Shown piece after piece: positions 12,261 through 23,651 of a stretch of 64,000 nt of DNA (position 1 is the first letter of the stretch; each line of letters starts with the position of its first letter). The position numbers and the translations under genes are program-made. Below the pieces are notes generated by a model that was not told the origin of the DNA, did no database searches, and worked only from the letters and a program-made list of their open reading frames with translations. Location of the stretch: positions 1,860,001-1,924,000 of the forward strand of contig OX621163.1 of the NCBI GenBank assembly GCA_951640195.1, in the 5' to 3' direction. Source of the DNA: Porpolomopsis calyptriformis (taxonomy: Eukaryota > Basidiomycota > Agaricomycetes > Agaricales > Hygrophoraceae).

Positions 12261-14218
12261 ATGGACCCTCTACCGCCTCTACATGACCCCTCTGCGACAG
12301 AGCTGACGAGTACCCAAATTATGTGTGTTCGCTTGATTATTTCCGATTGCGAGTAATTAGCGCACTCAATCTGCAACAGTGATCAGTGTTTGAACCGATT
12401 GAGACGTATGCTCTTCATATCACTGACGCCAAATATGTGCTGATTTTTTTTAAAGTCGAAGCCTTCAACCTGCTTTCGAGTGAATCGAAATCTCGCCAAA
12501 TTATCAACAATTTAGCAACCGAGTCTAGTGCTTTTAAAAGTGCTTACAGTTCGTCCGAGAGAGACAAACGTGAGCTAGAACAAAGGTTAGAGAAATTGAG
12601 ACAAGAGACAGACCAGGAACGCCATGAAATGGAGAATAAACTGAGGGTAAGAACGTCGTTACCCCCTGGTCGGAGAAATTCTGATTGATTCTGATCAAGG
12701 GCTCCCGGATAATATGCTTGATTGACGGCGATGGCGCTATTTTTTCCGAGGGTCTCATCGCTGGCGGACAATCCGGAGGACATCTGGCCGCTAAGATGTT
12801 GTCCGAAGCCACCGGACAGTATCTACATTCGCACTGCAGCATCAACCAATTCCAACTCTGGGTCTACGTGTTTTTCAATAAGCGAGGGCTGTTTGATACA
12901 TTTGCAAGGGCTGGTTTACGGATACCGAAGGTGAAGTTTGACGACTTCATTGTGGGATTCAACCAGGCTGCCGAAAGATTTCTAATGGTTGATGTGGGAA
13001 GCGGAAAGGAAGCAGCTGACGCTAAAATCAAAGGTACGGCGATTGCATTCTCCCATTTCCAGACCTGTGCTGAAACTAGGGAAAAACAGCGCATCTGGAG
13101 GATAATATCCATTTGCCGCAGACGCTGAAAGTGCTCTTCGGAGGTCAGCCCACCTTTCTTCGGATGAGTGCTAATACTTAAACGTTTCAAGTAGGTTGTC
13201 ACGATAACGGTTACGTCACCTCTCTTCGTTCACTAATTACCGCTGGCTTCCACAACAAGTTGATACTCTTACAAAGTTATTCGGAGATGGCTACAGGGAT
13301 CGAAGACCTGGCCCTCCCCTCCCTAACGATTCCGGACCTCTTCAGACTACACAAAATTGTAACCTGGCCCACGCCACCACCTATCGGACTTACATCAGGC
13401 AACACCGTACGATCTTCGGTGGAGGACGGTGATAATTCAGTAGCTCCCGCGGCCGTTCCGCCTGGAGGAGAGGCGGCCCACAGTGCGAATAGGACCTGCA
13501 CACCTTCCGCCCCATCCCGCCGTCCTAGTATACCGTTCAATCACCCGTCGACGCCACAGAGCATCCATATATTTGATGACCGTTGCTCAACTCCGGAGGT
13601 AGATTCTGGTGACTCAGCAAGCGATACAAGCGAAACCACCTCGACCACCAACTCCCGTCCCTCTGCCCCTGCGCCCAGAATGAAACATGTTAATCCGAAT
13701 ATTGTTGAGTGATATTCACCTTCTCAATGTTTGCCTTCCGCTAAAAGTCGACCCAGCTACTGTCAAAACGTACGTGTTCGGTTAATAATGCCTTTAATCG
13801 TCATAGCTCACGGTCACCTGATAGACAAACCACCACCCTGCACGTTGTTTTACTTATCGACCTGTAAACATGGGGTCGACTGCAAATACGCACATGATTA
13901 TATTTTGGAACCGAAACATTACGAAGAGATGCGCTCGAACGCCAGGAAGGCGCCTTGTCCGGCTGTGAATAAAGGTCTGAGTTCCACTCGATACTTTCTT
14001 ACTTCAATCCAACTTCATGTTCTCCCCAGGCGAGGTATGCACCTGGGGCGAAGATTGCTTCTACGGCCACGTATGCCCGCAGAAGGCCCAATGCCGTTTC
14101 CTGAAACAGGGAAGGTGTAAGTTCATCGGAGGTAAGTCTGCTAAGATGCAGTGTGAAGATTCATCGTGTATACGTAACTTCATTTGGTTCCACAGCTGAA
14201 ATGCACAATGATGCTTAA
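12261..14218 (+). CDS. Coiled-coil, DUF7923-like, tandem CCCH zinc-finger protein (paralogue A)
   Basis: Nine exons (12261-12322, 12380-12405, 12456-12646, 12700-13033, 13195-13703, 13748-13769, 13825-13974, 14030-14131, 14196-14218) sum to 473 codons (472 residues). Residues about 20-93 are coiled coil. Residues about 95-260 form a fungal domain that I liken to DUF7923. It begins with a buried strand ending in an acidic turn (ICLIDGDG) and holds GKEAADAKIKG and CHDNGY. A Ser/Pro/Thr-rich linker follows, then two zinc fingers: C-x7-C-x5-C-x3-H (13839-13895) and C-x8-C-x5-C-x3-H (13957-14060, split by an intron). CCCH fingers usually bind AU-rich RNA. The three acidic motifs sit where PIN/NYN nucleases carry theirs, so an RNA-cleaving role is possible but unproven. 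The 26-base second exon matches its neighbour. Confidence 0.8.
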
Positions 14219-14664
14219 ACTTTTGTGTCCGCGCCGTGACTGCTCAAAGTTGATGAGAACTCTGGAAGTTCATTCATGTGCCACGGAGTGCGTGGTCATG
14301 TTGGTGCTAAACTTGACATGGTCAAAGGGAGATAGGCGCCAGTCAAAGGATTTGGTATCGAACATTACATGCCAATTTGATCATGGCAGTTTGCGAAGTC
14401 GGAGATCCGTACAATACCGTTTATGTTACACGAGCCAGGCGCCGTTGAATTGTTCAGTAACTTTGCGACCTTAGTAAGAAGCTAACTAAAAACGGGCCTC
14501 TCTTCCTTTCCATTCGTGCCTTCCTTCCGTGACGAAGAAACGGAGGATCTAGCCTATTTGACCACCCGGAATGGCAGGAAACATCGTGTCCTCCAGCTGG
14601 TTGGTTTAAATCCCACCTTGGCCTTCTATGATTCACCTCCGTCCATTCTGCATCCACCCGTTAA
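14219..14664. other. Gap between tandem paralogues
   Basis: About 450 bases with no supported gene. Short frames in it lack splice continuity with either neighbour. It must contain the 3' end of paralogue A and the promoter of paralogue B. An ATG at 14628 is also open into B, but the ATG at 14665 gives an exon structure matching paralogue A. Confidence 0.45.
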
Positions 14665-16392
14665 ATGGCGTCCCCACCGGTGGGAGAGGCGCAACTTTGG
14701 TAAGTCTGGAGAATCGGGCCTTGACATTGACTCACTCATCGCTGTTAGGGATGAAGCGCTTACCAGGCTCCTCAGTACGACAAGGACACGCTCTGTCTCT
14801 TGATTCTCTGTAAATGCATATTTTTAGACCTTTCCACAACCACAGTCAAGCGAAACGTAGAACTCGAGGCCCGAGTTACTGAGCTCGAGGTCGAACTGTT
14901 GGTTTGGAAGCAAGCACACTCCAGTGCGCTTGAAGCCTCTGAGCGCGAGATGAAAGCACATAATGTGCACATCGCCTCTCTTAATAGGCACATCTCGGCC
15001 ATAGAATCTGGTGGAGTACGTGAACTGTATTTGTTTTCAGCCGGACACGGTGTTGACTTTATGGTGTTAGAACCAAGATCCCCTCATCCTATGTGTAATT
15101 GATGGTGACGGGAACATATTCACCCAATCTCTCCTTGCACAAGGTCATCACGGCGGCCGTCATGCCGCTCAACAGTTGACTAAAGGTATTGCTGAATACT
15201 TGTCGAATGAGGATGTCCATATATTTGGGCGGCTTTCGTTCTGGGTATCCATTTATTTTAACAAAACCGGCCTCATGGAAACGCTTACGGGCCACAACAT
15301 CTGCACTCAAGAACAGTTTGAGGGATTCCTGGTCGGCTTTAGTCAGGCCTCTCCTCGATTTTCGGTGATCGATGTTGGCTGTGGTAAAGAGGCTGCAGAT
15401 GCTAAAATCAAAGGTGTGCCTAACATAACTGTCGCTGTGACCTATTAATGGCGGGTATTAGAATATTTGCAAACATTTGCACGATTCCCACAAACACTGC
15501 GTGTCTTCTTTGGTGGTGAAATCCGCTTTATATAAATGATGTTGGATGCGATGCCTAACCTCTTCTCTCATACGCAGGCGGCCACGATAACGGATATTCG
15601 TCAACATTGACTGCTTTAGAAAATGAGCAGCTTTTAAGGAAACTCGTGATACTTCAAGGATACAGCGAGGTTGCGAATGAGCTACAAAAGCTTTCTCTGC
15701 CCTCACTGAAAGTCGATGGCTTGTTTATGACGTACAAATTGCCTCGCATAGTCAAGAAATCTGCACCTTTAGTCACGACAACGGCTAACGGCCTCACGAA
15801 GACTGACAACGGAGCTATAAGTCCTCAGTCACCAGTTCGGAACGGTGTGAGACTGATTGATCCTTCGTTGGTACATATCATCAGGATTTTCTCTCAAACA
15901 TGTCGTGGTCTGAATGCTTTTTTTAGCCGCTGCACAAACGCATGTTTTGACAACATTTTCACGCGCCATTGGACTTACGCCACCATTTTACAGAGTCGCC
16001 TCCACCTTGCAACGAGTATTATTTAATGGCTTGCTCCAAAGGAGTGCGTATGCAATTGAGACAGGCTTAGGGAATGACTGACACCGTTTTTTTTTTTTTT
16101 TCATTTTTCCTACAGGCGGCATGCAAATACTCGCATGACTATGTATTGTCTCCAGAACAGCTAGCCTCTCTGGCCAATAATGCGAAAAAGGCACCCTGCA
16201 ATTGGCTTAAAAATGGTGAGAAAGCGGTTGTACGGCAGTCCTACTGAATGCCAACCGGTTTCAGGTTTACAATGCCCTTACGGAGACAAATGCTGCTGGG
16301 GTCATGCCTGTCCTAGCGGACCGAAATGCTTTCACTTAAGCAAAGGTAAATGCTGGTTCAAAGGAGGTCCGTGTCCACTGTCTCCCGCATGA
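14665..16392 (+). CDS. Coiled-coil, DUF7923-like, tandem CCCH zinc-finger protein (paralogue B)
   Basis: Nine exons (14665-14699, 14749-14774, 14828-15015, 15071-15413, 15578-15870, 15927-15939, 15994-16043, 16116-16215, 16265-16392) sum to 392 codons (391 residues). The domain order equals paralogue A: coiled coil (ELEARVTELEVELL), DUF7923-like domain (CVIDGDGNIF, GKEAADAKIKG, GHDNGY), then fingers C-x7-C-x5-C-x3-H and C-x8-C-x5-C-x3-H with identical spacing. The first five introns have the same phases as in A, and exon 2 is 26 bases in both. The linker before the fingers is much shorter than in A. Exon 6 has only 13 bases and needs a GC donor (AAAC|GCATGT). One extra intron (16044-16115, with a 16-T run) splits finger 1. 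The last residues after the donor-like GGTCCG at 16359 are uncertain. Confidence 0.77.
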
Positions 16393-16727
16393 AGGAATCA
16401 CTCATGCCGATCATTGCCTTCATAGAAGCGATGCATCCTTCGATTAAGTCGGCGCTGGAGCAATCCTCGCCATGAAAACACGAATTCCTCCTTGGAACGT
16501 CAGCTTCGGCACCGGTTATTCTGCGCGCCAGTCTTCAGATAATGGATATTTCTGTATAAAAAAGTACTTGTTTGATACTGGTTCTATCTTGGCAATACCT
16601 CCTTTGGGCAACCCACACTCAACGGCAAAGACCGGACATGCGAGGCGTGTGAAATCGATCGCAGATAACTGAACACCCCCTCATACAGCGGTTAGCCTGT
16701 TCTCTTTGACGCTATCATAGTTCAGCC
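16393..16727. other. Intergenic, nothing recognised
   Basis: 335 bases between paralogue B and RDI1. One short frame (16472-16672) has no recognisable similarity and no intron signals linking it to a gene. It presumably holds the RDI1 promoter. Confidence 0.45.
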
Positions 16728-17741
16728 ATGCCCAATGTCAGTGGATTCTCAAGTACTCAACGCTTCGTTTGTTCTTAGCGTGGTTTGATGTTTAGCTTGA
16801 TGACCACGATGACCATGACCTGGCACCTACTGCCACACCAGGTAAAAACGCCTGTTGACGATCTTGGCTTGCACCCATTTTTACCTCGTCCTTGAGGTTA
16901 CAAACCATCCGCGGCGAAAACCGCTGATGAATATGCTAAGCTCGACGCCGAAGACGAAAGTCTAACCCGTTGGAAAGCCAGCCTCGGTCTCGTCCCTGGC
17001 GCAACCGACGCAGACACAAGCGGCGCAAAGGTATGGTCTCTTGCAAGAAAAGACGCGAGCCGGTGTCCCACTCTTCCTTTCAGGTCACAGTTTTGACTCT
17101 TGAACTGGACTCTCCTACCTTGCCACCGGGGAAAAGGATTGTCTTCGATCTGGCTGATACCGCTAGACTTGCCAGTACAAAGAAGAATCCTATCGTGATT
17201 AAAGAAGGAGTCGAGTATAAGTGAGCACCGATACCGCTGCAGGGTACCGTCTCCAACGTTCCGTGTGCCTCCTTTCTCACACACAGCGTCCGGATTTCAT
17301 TCAAAGTAAACCACTCCATCATCTCGGTGGGTTGGTTTTTCCCTTGCGTCAGTGAAGCCCGACTGATCGTCGTCTAGGGTGCTCGCTATATACAATTGGT
17401 GAAGCGGTCTGGGCTCAGAGGTCAATGAAACCGACAAATAAATCGATAGGACACGTGCTGACATCTCGATCGCTGCAGTCGATAAGCTGGAACAAATGCT
17501 GGGTTCTTACGGTCCCTCACCTCCCGGGGAGTCATACATTAAGAACTTCGAGCCAGAGGAGTCGCCTTCGGGTATCATGGCTCGATCCGGCTCTTATCAT
17601 GTCAGAAGCCGAGTCGTGGATGACGACGGAGAAGTTTACGCAGGTTAGCTCAATGTTATGAAATCTGTATGGAGATTGTCAGGCTAATTTACTTTTGCGT
17701 TAGATTGGGAATGGTCATTCAAGCTTGCGAAGGAATGGTAA
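16728..17741 (+). CDS. RDI1: Rho GDP-dissociation inhibitor
   Basis: ATG 16728 is followed by a 9-base first exon (MPN) and an acidic Asp/His-rich exon, then the RhoGDI N-terminal arm (DEYAKLDAEDESLTRWKASLG). The immunoglobulin-like domain follows (LDSPTLPPGKRIVFDL; YIQLVKRSG; MLGSYGPSPPG; DDDGEVYADWEWSFKLAKEW) with stop TAA 17739-17741. RhoGDI keeps prenylated Rho GTPases soluble and GDP-bound. The final Trp-rich strand of the isoprene pocket is intact. Several small introns interrupt the gene, including one after GVEYN. Length and end match the family. Confidence 0.93.
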
Positions 17742-17834
17742 ATAGGATGGAATTTTTTTGGTTTTCTTGCGTTTTTACTTGCGAATCTCAATATGTCGTT
17801 TTGCCTCAATAATCAGTAAATTCTTTGTACTCGG

Positions 17835-19156
17835 ATGAACCAGTTTGTAAACTCGAACATTTGCAGGCATCCCAGGAGATGTATTCCTCCCATCTCTCAT
17901 CTTCATCTTCATGGTCGACTCTCGTCGCACTCTCGCAGACGCCCTCTAGCTACATGGGTCGACCGTCTCCCACCCAAAATTCGACCCTACCTCTATCTAA
18001 CCCGTATAGATAAGCCTATTGGGACTTTGTTGCTTTTCTATCCTTGTGGTACGTCCGATCCCTGGTCTCCCTCTCTTTCTCTATACAAAATCCAGTCTAG
18101 CTTGGTCTATTACAATGGCATCCTATGCTCTCCACCTGCCGTACACAACACCACTGGCTTACCTGGCCATCTTCGGCGTCGGTTCGCTCGTGATGCGCGG
18201 TGCAGGCTGCACGATAAACGACATGTGGGACAGACGGCTGGACAGAACTGTCGGTGAGCGTGTGCTCTTTGGAATCTCCCAAGTCCCCCCTGCCTGACGA
18301 TCGTTCGTTTAAGAACGGACGCGGGAGAGACCGTTGGCGAGAGGAGATGTGGCTCTCCGACCGGCGTTCGCGTTCCTGGGTGCTCAGCTCACAGTTGGCC
18401 TGGGTGTTCTCCTACAGTTGAATTGGTACAGGTGTGTTGGCCGCCAGCTGTTCGTCAAAAAAAAAAAAAAAAAAAACTATTATGACTACAGCATCGCATT
18501 GGGAGCGTCGGCGTTGCCAATCGTGGCCATCTACCCATTCATGAAGAGGGTGACTTACTGGCCTCAGGCCGTCCTCGGTTCGCCAATCAACTCTGTCCCC
18601 CCCCCCTCCCTCCACTTCTCACTGTGAACAATAGGGATCGCGTTCAACTGGGGGACGCTTCTCGGCTGGTCGACCGTAGCGGGTTCGGTCGACTGGATCG
18701 TTTGTCTGCCCTTGTATGCCGGCGGGATCTGTTGGACACTGGTTTACGATAGCATATATGCTCACCAAGTACGTACAGTATTCCGAATTTTTTTTTTTTT
18801 TTTTTGACGCATCCCCTCCCCCGTTCGTATATCAAAAGGACAAAAAGGATGATGTCCATTCTGGCATCCGCTCTACCGCGCTTCTGTTTGGGTCGCATAC
18901 CCGGCCCATTCTGGCCGCGTTCTCCCTGTCCTCCCTCTCTCTTATTTCCTACGCGGGATATTTGAACATGCACGGCGCCCCGTTTTACCTCGGTGTCGGT
19001 TTGGCTGCGGCGCAGCTTGCTCGCGTTCTGTACCGGACCGACTTTCACGATCGTCTCAGCTGCTGGAAAGGGTTCGTAAGTTGTGGCTGGGTAGGATTTT
19101 GGACATGGATGGGTGCTTTTGGAGATTATGTTTTGCTGATGAGCGATATTGCCTAG
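17835..19156 (+). CDS. COQ2: 4-hydroxybenzoate polyprenyltransferase, mitochondrial
   Basis: Starts at ATG 17835 with an Arg/Ser/His-rich, acid-poor leader that suits mitochondrial import. It then runs into [19 protein letters not shown], the UbiA-family entry. The first Asp-rich motif is [15 protein letters not shown] (assembled across an intron near 18255). The second is [13 protein letters not shown] (assembled across an intron near 18771). Both bind the Mg-prenyl diphosphate. About eight hydrophobic spans follow the family pattern. The enzyme attaches the polyprenyl tail to 4-hydroxybenzoate in ubiquinone synthesis in the inner membrane. Two introns carry long homopolymers (A run at about 18458-18477, T run at about 18788-18805). 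The stop is at 19154-19156. Confidence 0.94.
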
Positions 19157-19256
19157 ACCCAGAATTCATAATCAAACAAGTTGATTGGAATGGTCTACAA
19201 TAGAAGTCACAGAAAGGTTTAAAAGATACAAGCATATGTGGAAAAGGTAAATTATA

Positions 19257-21318
19257 TTAACGCCGATGGGCCCTGGTTTTGAGCCATGCATTGAGGGACA
19301 CAATAAAGAGAGTCCAGCAAAATGCGAAGCAGGTGACGGCGACTGCGAAATTGAAAAACATCATTACATCTAGCAAAACGCAGATCAGAAAGCACCGGTT
19401 ATAGATTTTTTTGTGGTAACGTACCATCTCGACCTCTGCGCATGGCGGCGAGCGTGACCTCCTCATCGCTAAGAATGAAAAGCAGACCGCCGCAAGTGAG
19501 GAAGAAACTGGCTAGAGCTTCTGTCGGGGGACGAGAAGGGGCGTCGGTGTGTGGGGGAGATATCCAGATGAGACAATAAGTGAGGCACCGCAAGGCAGCG
19601 AAGGCTAGGAGGGAAAATCCCCAAAGTGCGTGAATTTGAACCTGAGATTCCATTGGTGGCGAATTTTGAGGAGATCGATCAGGGGCTCATACCTGGAACA
19701 GATATGTCTGTGCGTGAGCAGACATTGCGGCACCGGTGACACCGATTACGAGAGCGGGAAATGGGTTAAAGCTCGGAAGATATCGGTTGGATGGCTGTGT
19801 GGGTTGTAGAAGAGGAGTTGATCTGGTGTGAGATGCGAGCCATCTACGAATACGTTTCGATTCGATAGCCATGCCGATGAGACCAGCGAACCAGAACATG
19901 ACCTAGAATGGTGAATGATGAGAAGCTGGTGTGGTTACCGTCAATTACATACAGCGATACTGATGTGTTGAATCTGCTTGGTGGTGAAAGGGTCGCCTGG
20001 ATTCGCGCCGAAGCGTTCCATCCAGGTATTGGTGATGCCATAGGCGAAGATGACGAAAGATTCAACAAACTCTGCGGTTGGGTAGCCGACTGTGGTTGTG
20101 CGATTCCAAGCCCAACCAAGTTTAGAGAAAGATCCGAGGAAACGGGCGAAGGTGATCAAGCCATAGGACCAGAAAATGGAGCCTTCTGTGTCGATAGATG
20201 AGGTTGAGGGAAGGGGATTGAAGGAGTAACATACTGATTAGATGGGCCAAACAACCGTTGATGTAGTTTCCACGGCATATACCAGTGTAAGTGACGATTC
20301 CTGTCAAAAAAAGAGCCCAGGCAGCAAAGACCAAGGTCCTTTCTAATGTAGCGAACATTCCGGTGCGGATGCGAGTGAGGAGGGACGGGTTTGAGGCATC
20401 CTGGGGATCGGATGTATAAAGGTCATCATCGGAATGGAACAGGGTCTGTTCGGATGCCATGGAGTACTGGCGGCGGTGAGGACGATGGTGATGGATAGAG
20501 GGCCAGTGGGTTGTGTGTTCGTCGTCATGTTCCGCCAAACGTTGCTCTTGGTCATATTCAGGGTCTGGTTGGTGGAGAACTTTCTTTCCGGAGCGGTCGA
20601 GTGTGGTGCACTCGATCTCCTCAGGATTGTGGGGGATGAGCTCAGTATATTCTGGGCTGTGAGAACATTCATTTTTATTTAAAACGACAAAGGACCAGAA
20701 TGGAGGCTTGTCGCGCATCCTGATGTAGGCAAGCAGGCGACGGAGGATGAGCAATAAGTCAAGCAGGAAAAGGAAGAATGCGAGGAGAAGAAGGGGAATG
20801 CCGTGAGATCGATGGGTTGATTGTGGATACCTAGGAGTCGATGAGTGAGAGTGGGATGTGTAGAGAAGGGACGTACATATCGGGGGTGAGCTTATGGTAG
20901 AGAGTAGCTGCACCCCAGCCGAAAGCGGAAAGAGAGTAAAATATGAGGATGAGCCAAGGGCGAGAGGAAAGACGAGCGGAGCGCATTGAGATGGCTGTGG
21001 AGAGGAGATGAGATGGAGGGAGATGGAAAGAAGTGACTTGCCTATAGGAAGGGCGACGAAGAAGGCGAGAGACATGAGAAGTGCATGGAATATGATTAAG
21101 GTGGGGTGGCGGGGATCTTGAGAGCCGAAGTCGATTGAAAAATACGAGGGTGGGGTCGGGGCGTGATATAAGTGTACATCTGTTTCGTTCAACTCCAACC
21201 AAGGGTGGTGTCCGTGACGATCTCGATCTAAGTGGACTGCTGGAGAAGCGGGGAGAAGAGTGGGAAGGGAGAGGAGAGAGAGGAGGAGGGCATTTGATCT
21301 ACGGGAGAGGACGGACAT
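19257..21318 (-). CDS. YTP1-like multi-pass membrane protein
   Basis: Reads from ATG 21318 to TAA 19257. It begins with a signal-like segment (SNALLLSLLSLPTLLP), a lumenal part with an N-glycosylation site (NETD), and TM helices of DUF2427 type. A hydrophilic His/Asp/Glu-rich loop of about 110 residues (20400-20700) follows, then the YTP1 C-terminal domain with about seven TM helices (motifs GNYINGCLAHLIKGSIFW, GWAWNR, FWFAGLIGMAIESK). At least five introns interrupt it. Yeast Ytp1 is a membrane protein of unknown function, remotely like cytochrome b561 and respiratory subunits, so no activity is assigned. Confidence 0.8.
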
Positions 21319-21919
21319 GGGAGAGGATAACGAAGACTGGGGATTCGAGTCTCCTCGTCATCATAGCTATGATCAGCTTTGGCTTATTCATCATCGAAAT
21401 TATTTCACGTCATCATAGCCCCTTTTTGCATCAGATAGTAACCTTGGTGCTATCACATACCCTAATGGGCACCTAGTGGACATGTTGGTTTTTTAACAAA
21501 TATAACCTTGGTGCAAACAAGGTCGACCGTGCATTTTTTTCGTGTGAGTCTTTCACGTCTCGCTGGGACACCCATGAGTCCGAATCTTTCTAATAATCGC
21601 TGACAAATAAATCCTGTATTTCAATCACCCTTTCGGCAACAAGGTTCACTGCCGTCGAAGAACGGCGCTAAATCTAGTTTCTTAGCCACATGGATATACA
21701 TCAGTCATAGTATCGTCACATACTCACTGCGTCACCCAAAGCCCCAGGGATTGACCCCCTCATATGTAAGTAGCAGGGCTGGTCGTAGATAACCAGCCAC
21801 CGCGTCTTAGCACGTACGTTTGCTTGTTGCGGTATATAAATGCTGAATTCAAAAAAAATAAAAATAAAAAATCATCACATGACTATTTATATTCCCACAC
21901 TTACACCTCGACTCTCACA
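21319..21919. other. Divergent promoter region, otherwise empty
   Basis: 600 bases between the YTP1-like gene and the ubiquitin-like gene, which point away from each other. No open frame of note and no tRNA-like box. The only clear element is a TATA box near the right end. Confidence 0.5.
21833..21840 (+). promoter_or_regulatory. TATA box
   Basis: TATATAAA lies 80 bases upstream of the ATG of the ubiquitin-like gene at 21920. It is an exact match to the TATA consensus at a usual fungal distance. Confidence 0.55.
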
Positions 21920-23574
21920 ATGGATTTCATTCGGTTACGGGTCGATCTACCTTCATTCTCTCATTCTTTTCTTGTTCAGCTCCCGATATCATCAACAATT
22001 ATAGACCTCAAGCATGAAATATTCAGGTCTTGCATCGGTGCACCTCGTGTCGACGGGCAGAGGATCATCTGGAGAGGTCGCAATCTACTCGACCATGAGA
22101 GAATACACGACATTTGGGACACAAAAGTCTGTAAATTTCCTCTTTACTGTCCTTCTATCACATCCTCATCTCAATCAGTCCCCTAACGACTTGCACGTCG
22201 TCCATCTTGCCGTTCACCCTTCCGCCTGGTCCTCCGCTCCACCCCAGCCACCACAGACGACGACGACGACCGCTCCGGTTTACTCACCCCGTCCATCTCA
22301 GCCCGCTCCCGCTCTCCACTACACCCTCATCAACCACCCAACCGCCTTTCTTCACTTCAAGCACGAAAACGCCCTTCTCGCACTCGTACAGGCAAGAACC
22401 ATCCCCGCCTCCGACCGCCCGGATTTGACCACCTCGCGCGCTATCGCCTGCTCTCTTCTCGAAAGCAGAAACTACTCATGGCCGGTCATATTAGACCAGG
22501 ACTTTCCGGACAAAACAGAAGGAGGTTTACAGTACGAACGTGTCGTAATAGAGTACGTCCCATCTCCGAACAAACCATCCGTCCTCTCACATCCTTCACA
22601 GGGGAAAGTGCTATCTACAACTCCGCAACCCCGACGAGAAACCCACTCCGTTTCAGCTACACGCCCTCAAGGTCCTCACCTATACTTTCCCACTCTTGAA
22701 CATGTTCACCCCCCTCATTCCCATCACCCCATTGCATCAAATGCCCGTCCCTCCCCACATAAACCAAGTTCTTCAGCAGGTCGGATTGCCACCAATCCGG
22801 CTTCCTGACCATGTCAATTTACATCCAGCCCAAAACCGGAATGCCCTCCTTGCCCGCGAGATTCCCATCCGCCCACTCGTCGCGCCAATAGCCATGTTTC
22901 TCGTCCGTACTTTGCTCCTACTCTACTTTGTCGTGCCCGCCAGAAAGCCAGTCATCGGCGTCGTCATCCTTGCCTGGGCGATTTATGAAGGCTGGGGTCC
23001 TATCCGAGATGCTCTTCGCAGGGCGCTTGACAGAGGCGCAGAGGCTAATCGAGCCGGGCAAAACAACCCAGCCGGAGACGTGCCCAACGTTCAGCCAGCA
23101 GGCCAAGGGCCGCCGCCAGCGCCTGGAGGGGCGGGAGCCGAACAAGGACAGGCACAGGCACCACCCCCTACTGCTCGGGACAACGGCCGTGACAATCAAG
23201 CGATGGTGCTACTCGACGGTCTCGCCAACATCAATCTCCGGGAGGAAGAACAGGCCATCCACCCGTCCCCGGGTGCGTTGCCGCGAGAGCCAGGAATTTT
23301 TCGCAAAATTATGACATTCTTCGGGCTGCTGATATTGACTATGCACCCCGCCTTATGGGATCGCAGACGAACCGCCCTACGGCAGAGGGAAGGGCGGGTT
23401 AGGACAGAAGCCAACGCGCGAGAATCCGCCTCGTCCGAAGGAGCGGTGACGAACGACGAAAGAGGAGAGCAGGCTCGCGCTCAGCTCATTAACGAGCACG
23501 AACGACGACCTGTGTGGGTTCGACGATACATGGAACGGGTCAGGAATAGTGATTGGGTCGATGATTCGGATTAA
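21920..23574 (+). CDS. Ubiquitin-like domain membrane protein, HERP/Usa1-like
   Basis: Three exons: ATG 21920 to a donor after HDIWDTK, then SPNDLHVVHL to VVIE (donor near 22552), then GKCYLQLRNPDEKP to TAA 23574. Residues 1-85 have a ubiquitin-like fold pattern (IDLKHEI, IIWRGRNLLD). A Pro/Thr-rich stretch and a conserved-looking middle region follow. Two closely spaced TM helices (FLVRTLLLLYFVVP and PVIGVVILAWAIYEGW), a Pro/Gly/Ala-rich segment, a third hydrophobic stretch (FFGLLILTMHPALW) and a charged tail complete it. This order resembles HERP/Usa1 proteins, which organise ER-associated degradation. The match is by architecture only; a Dsc3-like Golgi E3 subunit is the main alternative. 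Confidence 0.62.
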
Positions 23575-23589
23575 AAATATATATATTAT

Positions 23590-23599
23590 ATCACGTGAT
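23590..23599. promoter_or_regulatory. E-box palindrome upstream of the PKA regulatory subunit
   Basis: ATCACGTGAT, a 10-bp palindrome with a CACGTG core. It lies between the upstream stop (23574) and the ATG at 23652, 53-62 bases before that start. It fits the RTCACRTG consensus known for yeast Cbf1; function is inferred. Confidence 0.45.
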
Positions 23600-23651
23600 T
23601 AAAAGAGTACAAAGAAAAAAAATTACGAATTTTTTTGTGATTTCTTTTCAA

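Noticed and set aside
22014..22808. 264-residue alternative frame inside the ubiquitin-like gene
   Set aside because: It ignores two good introns. The spliced frame joins RVVIE to GKCYLQLRNPDEKP and reaches the TM helices in phase.
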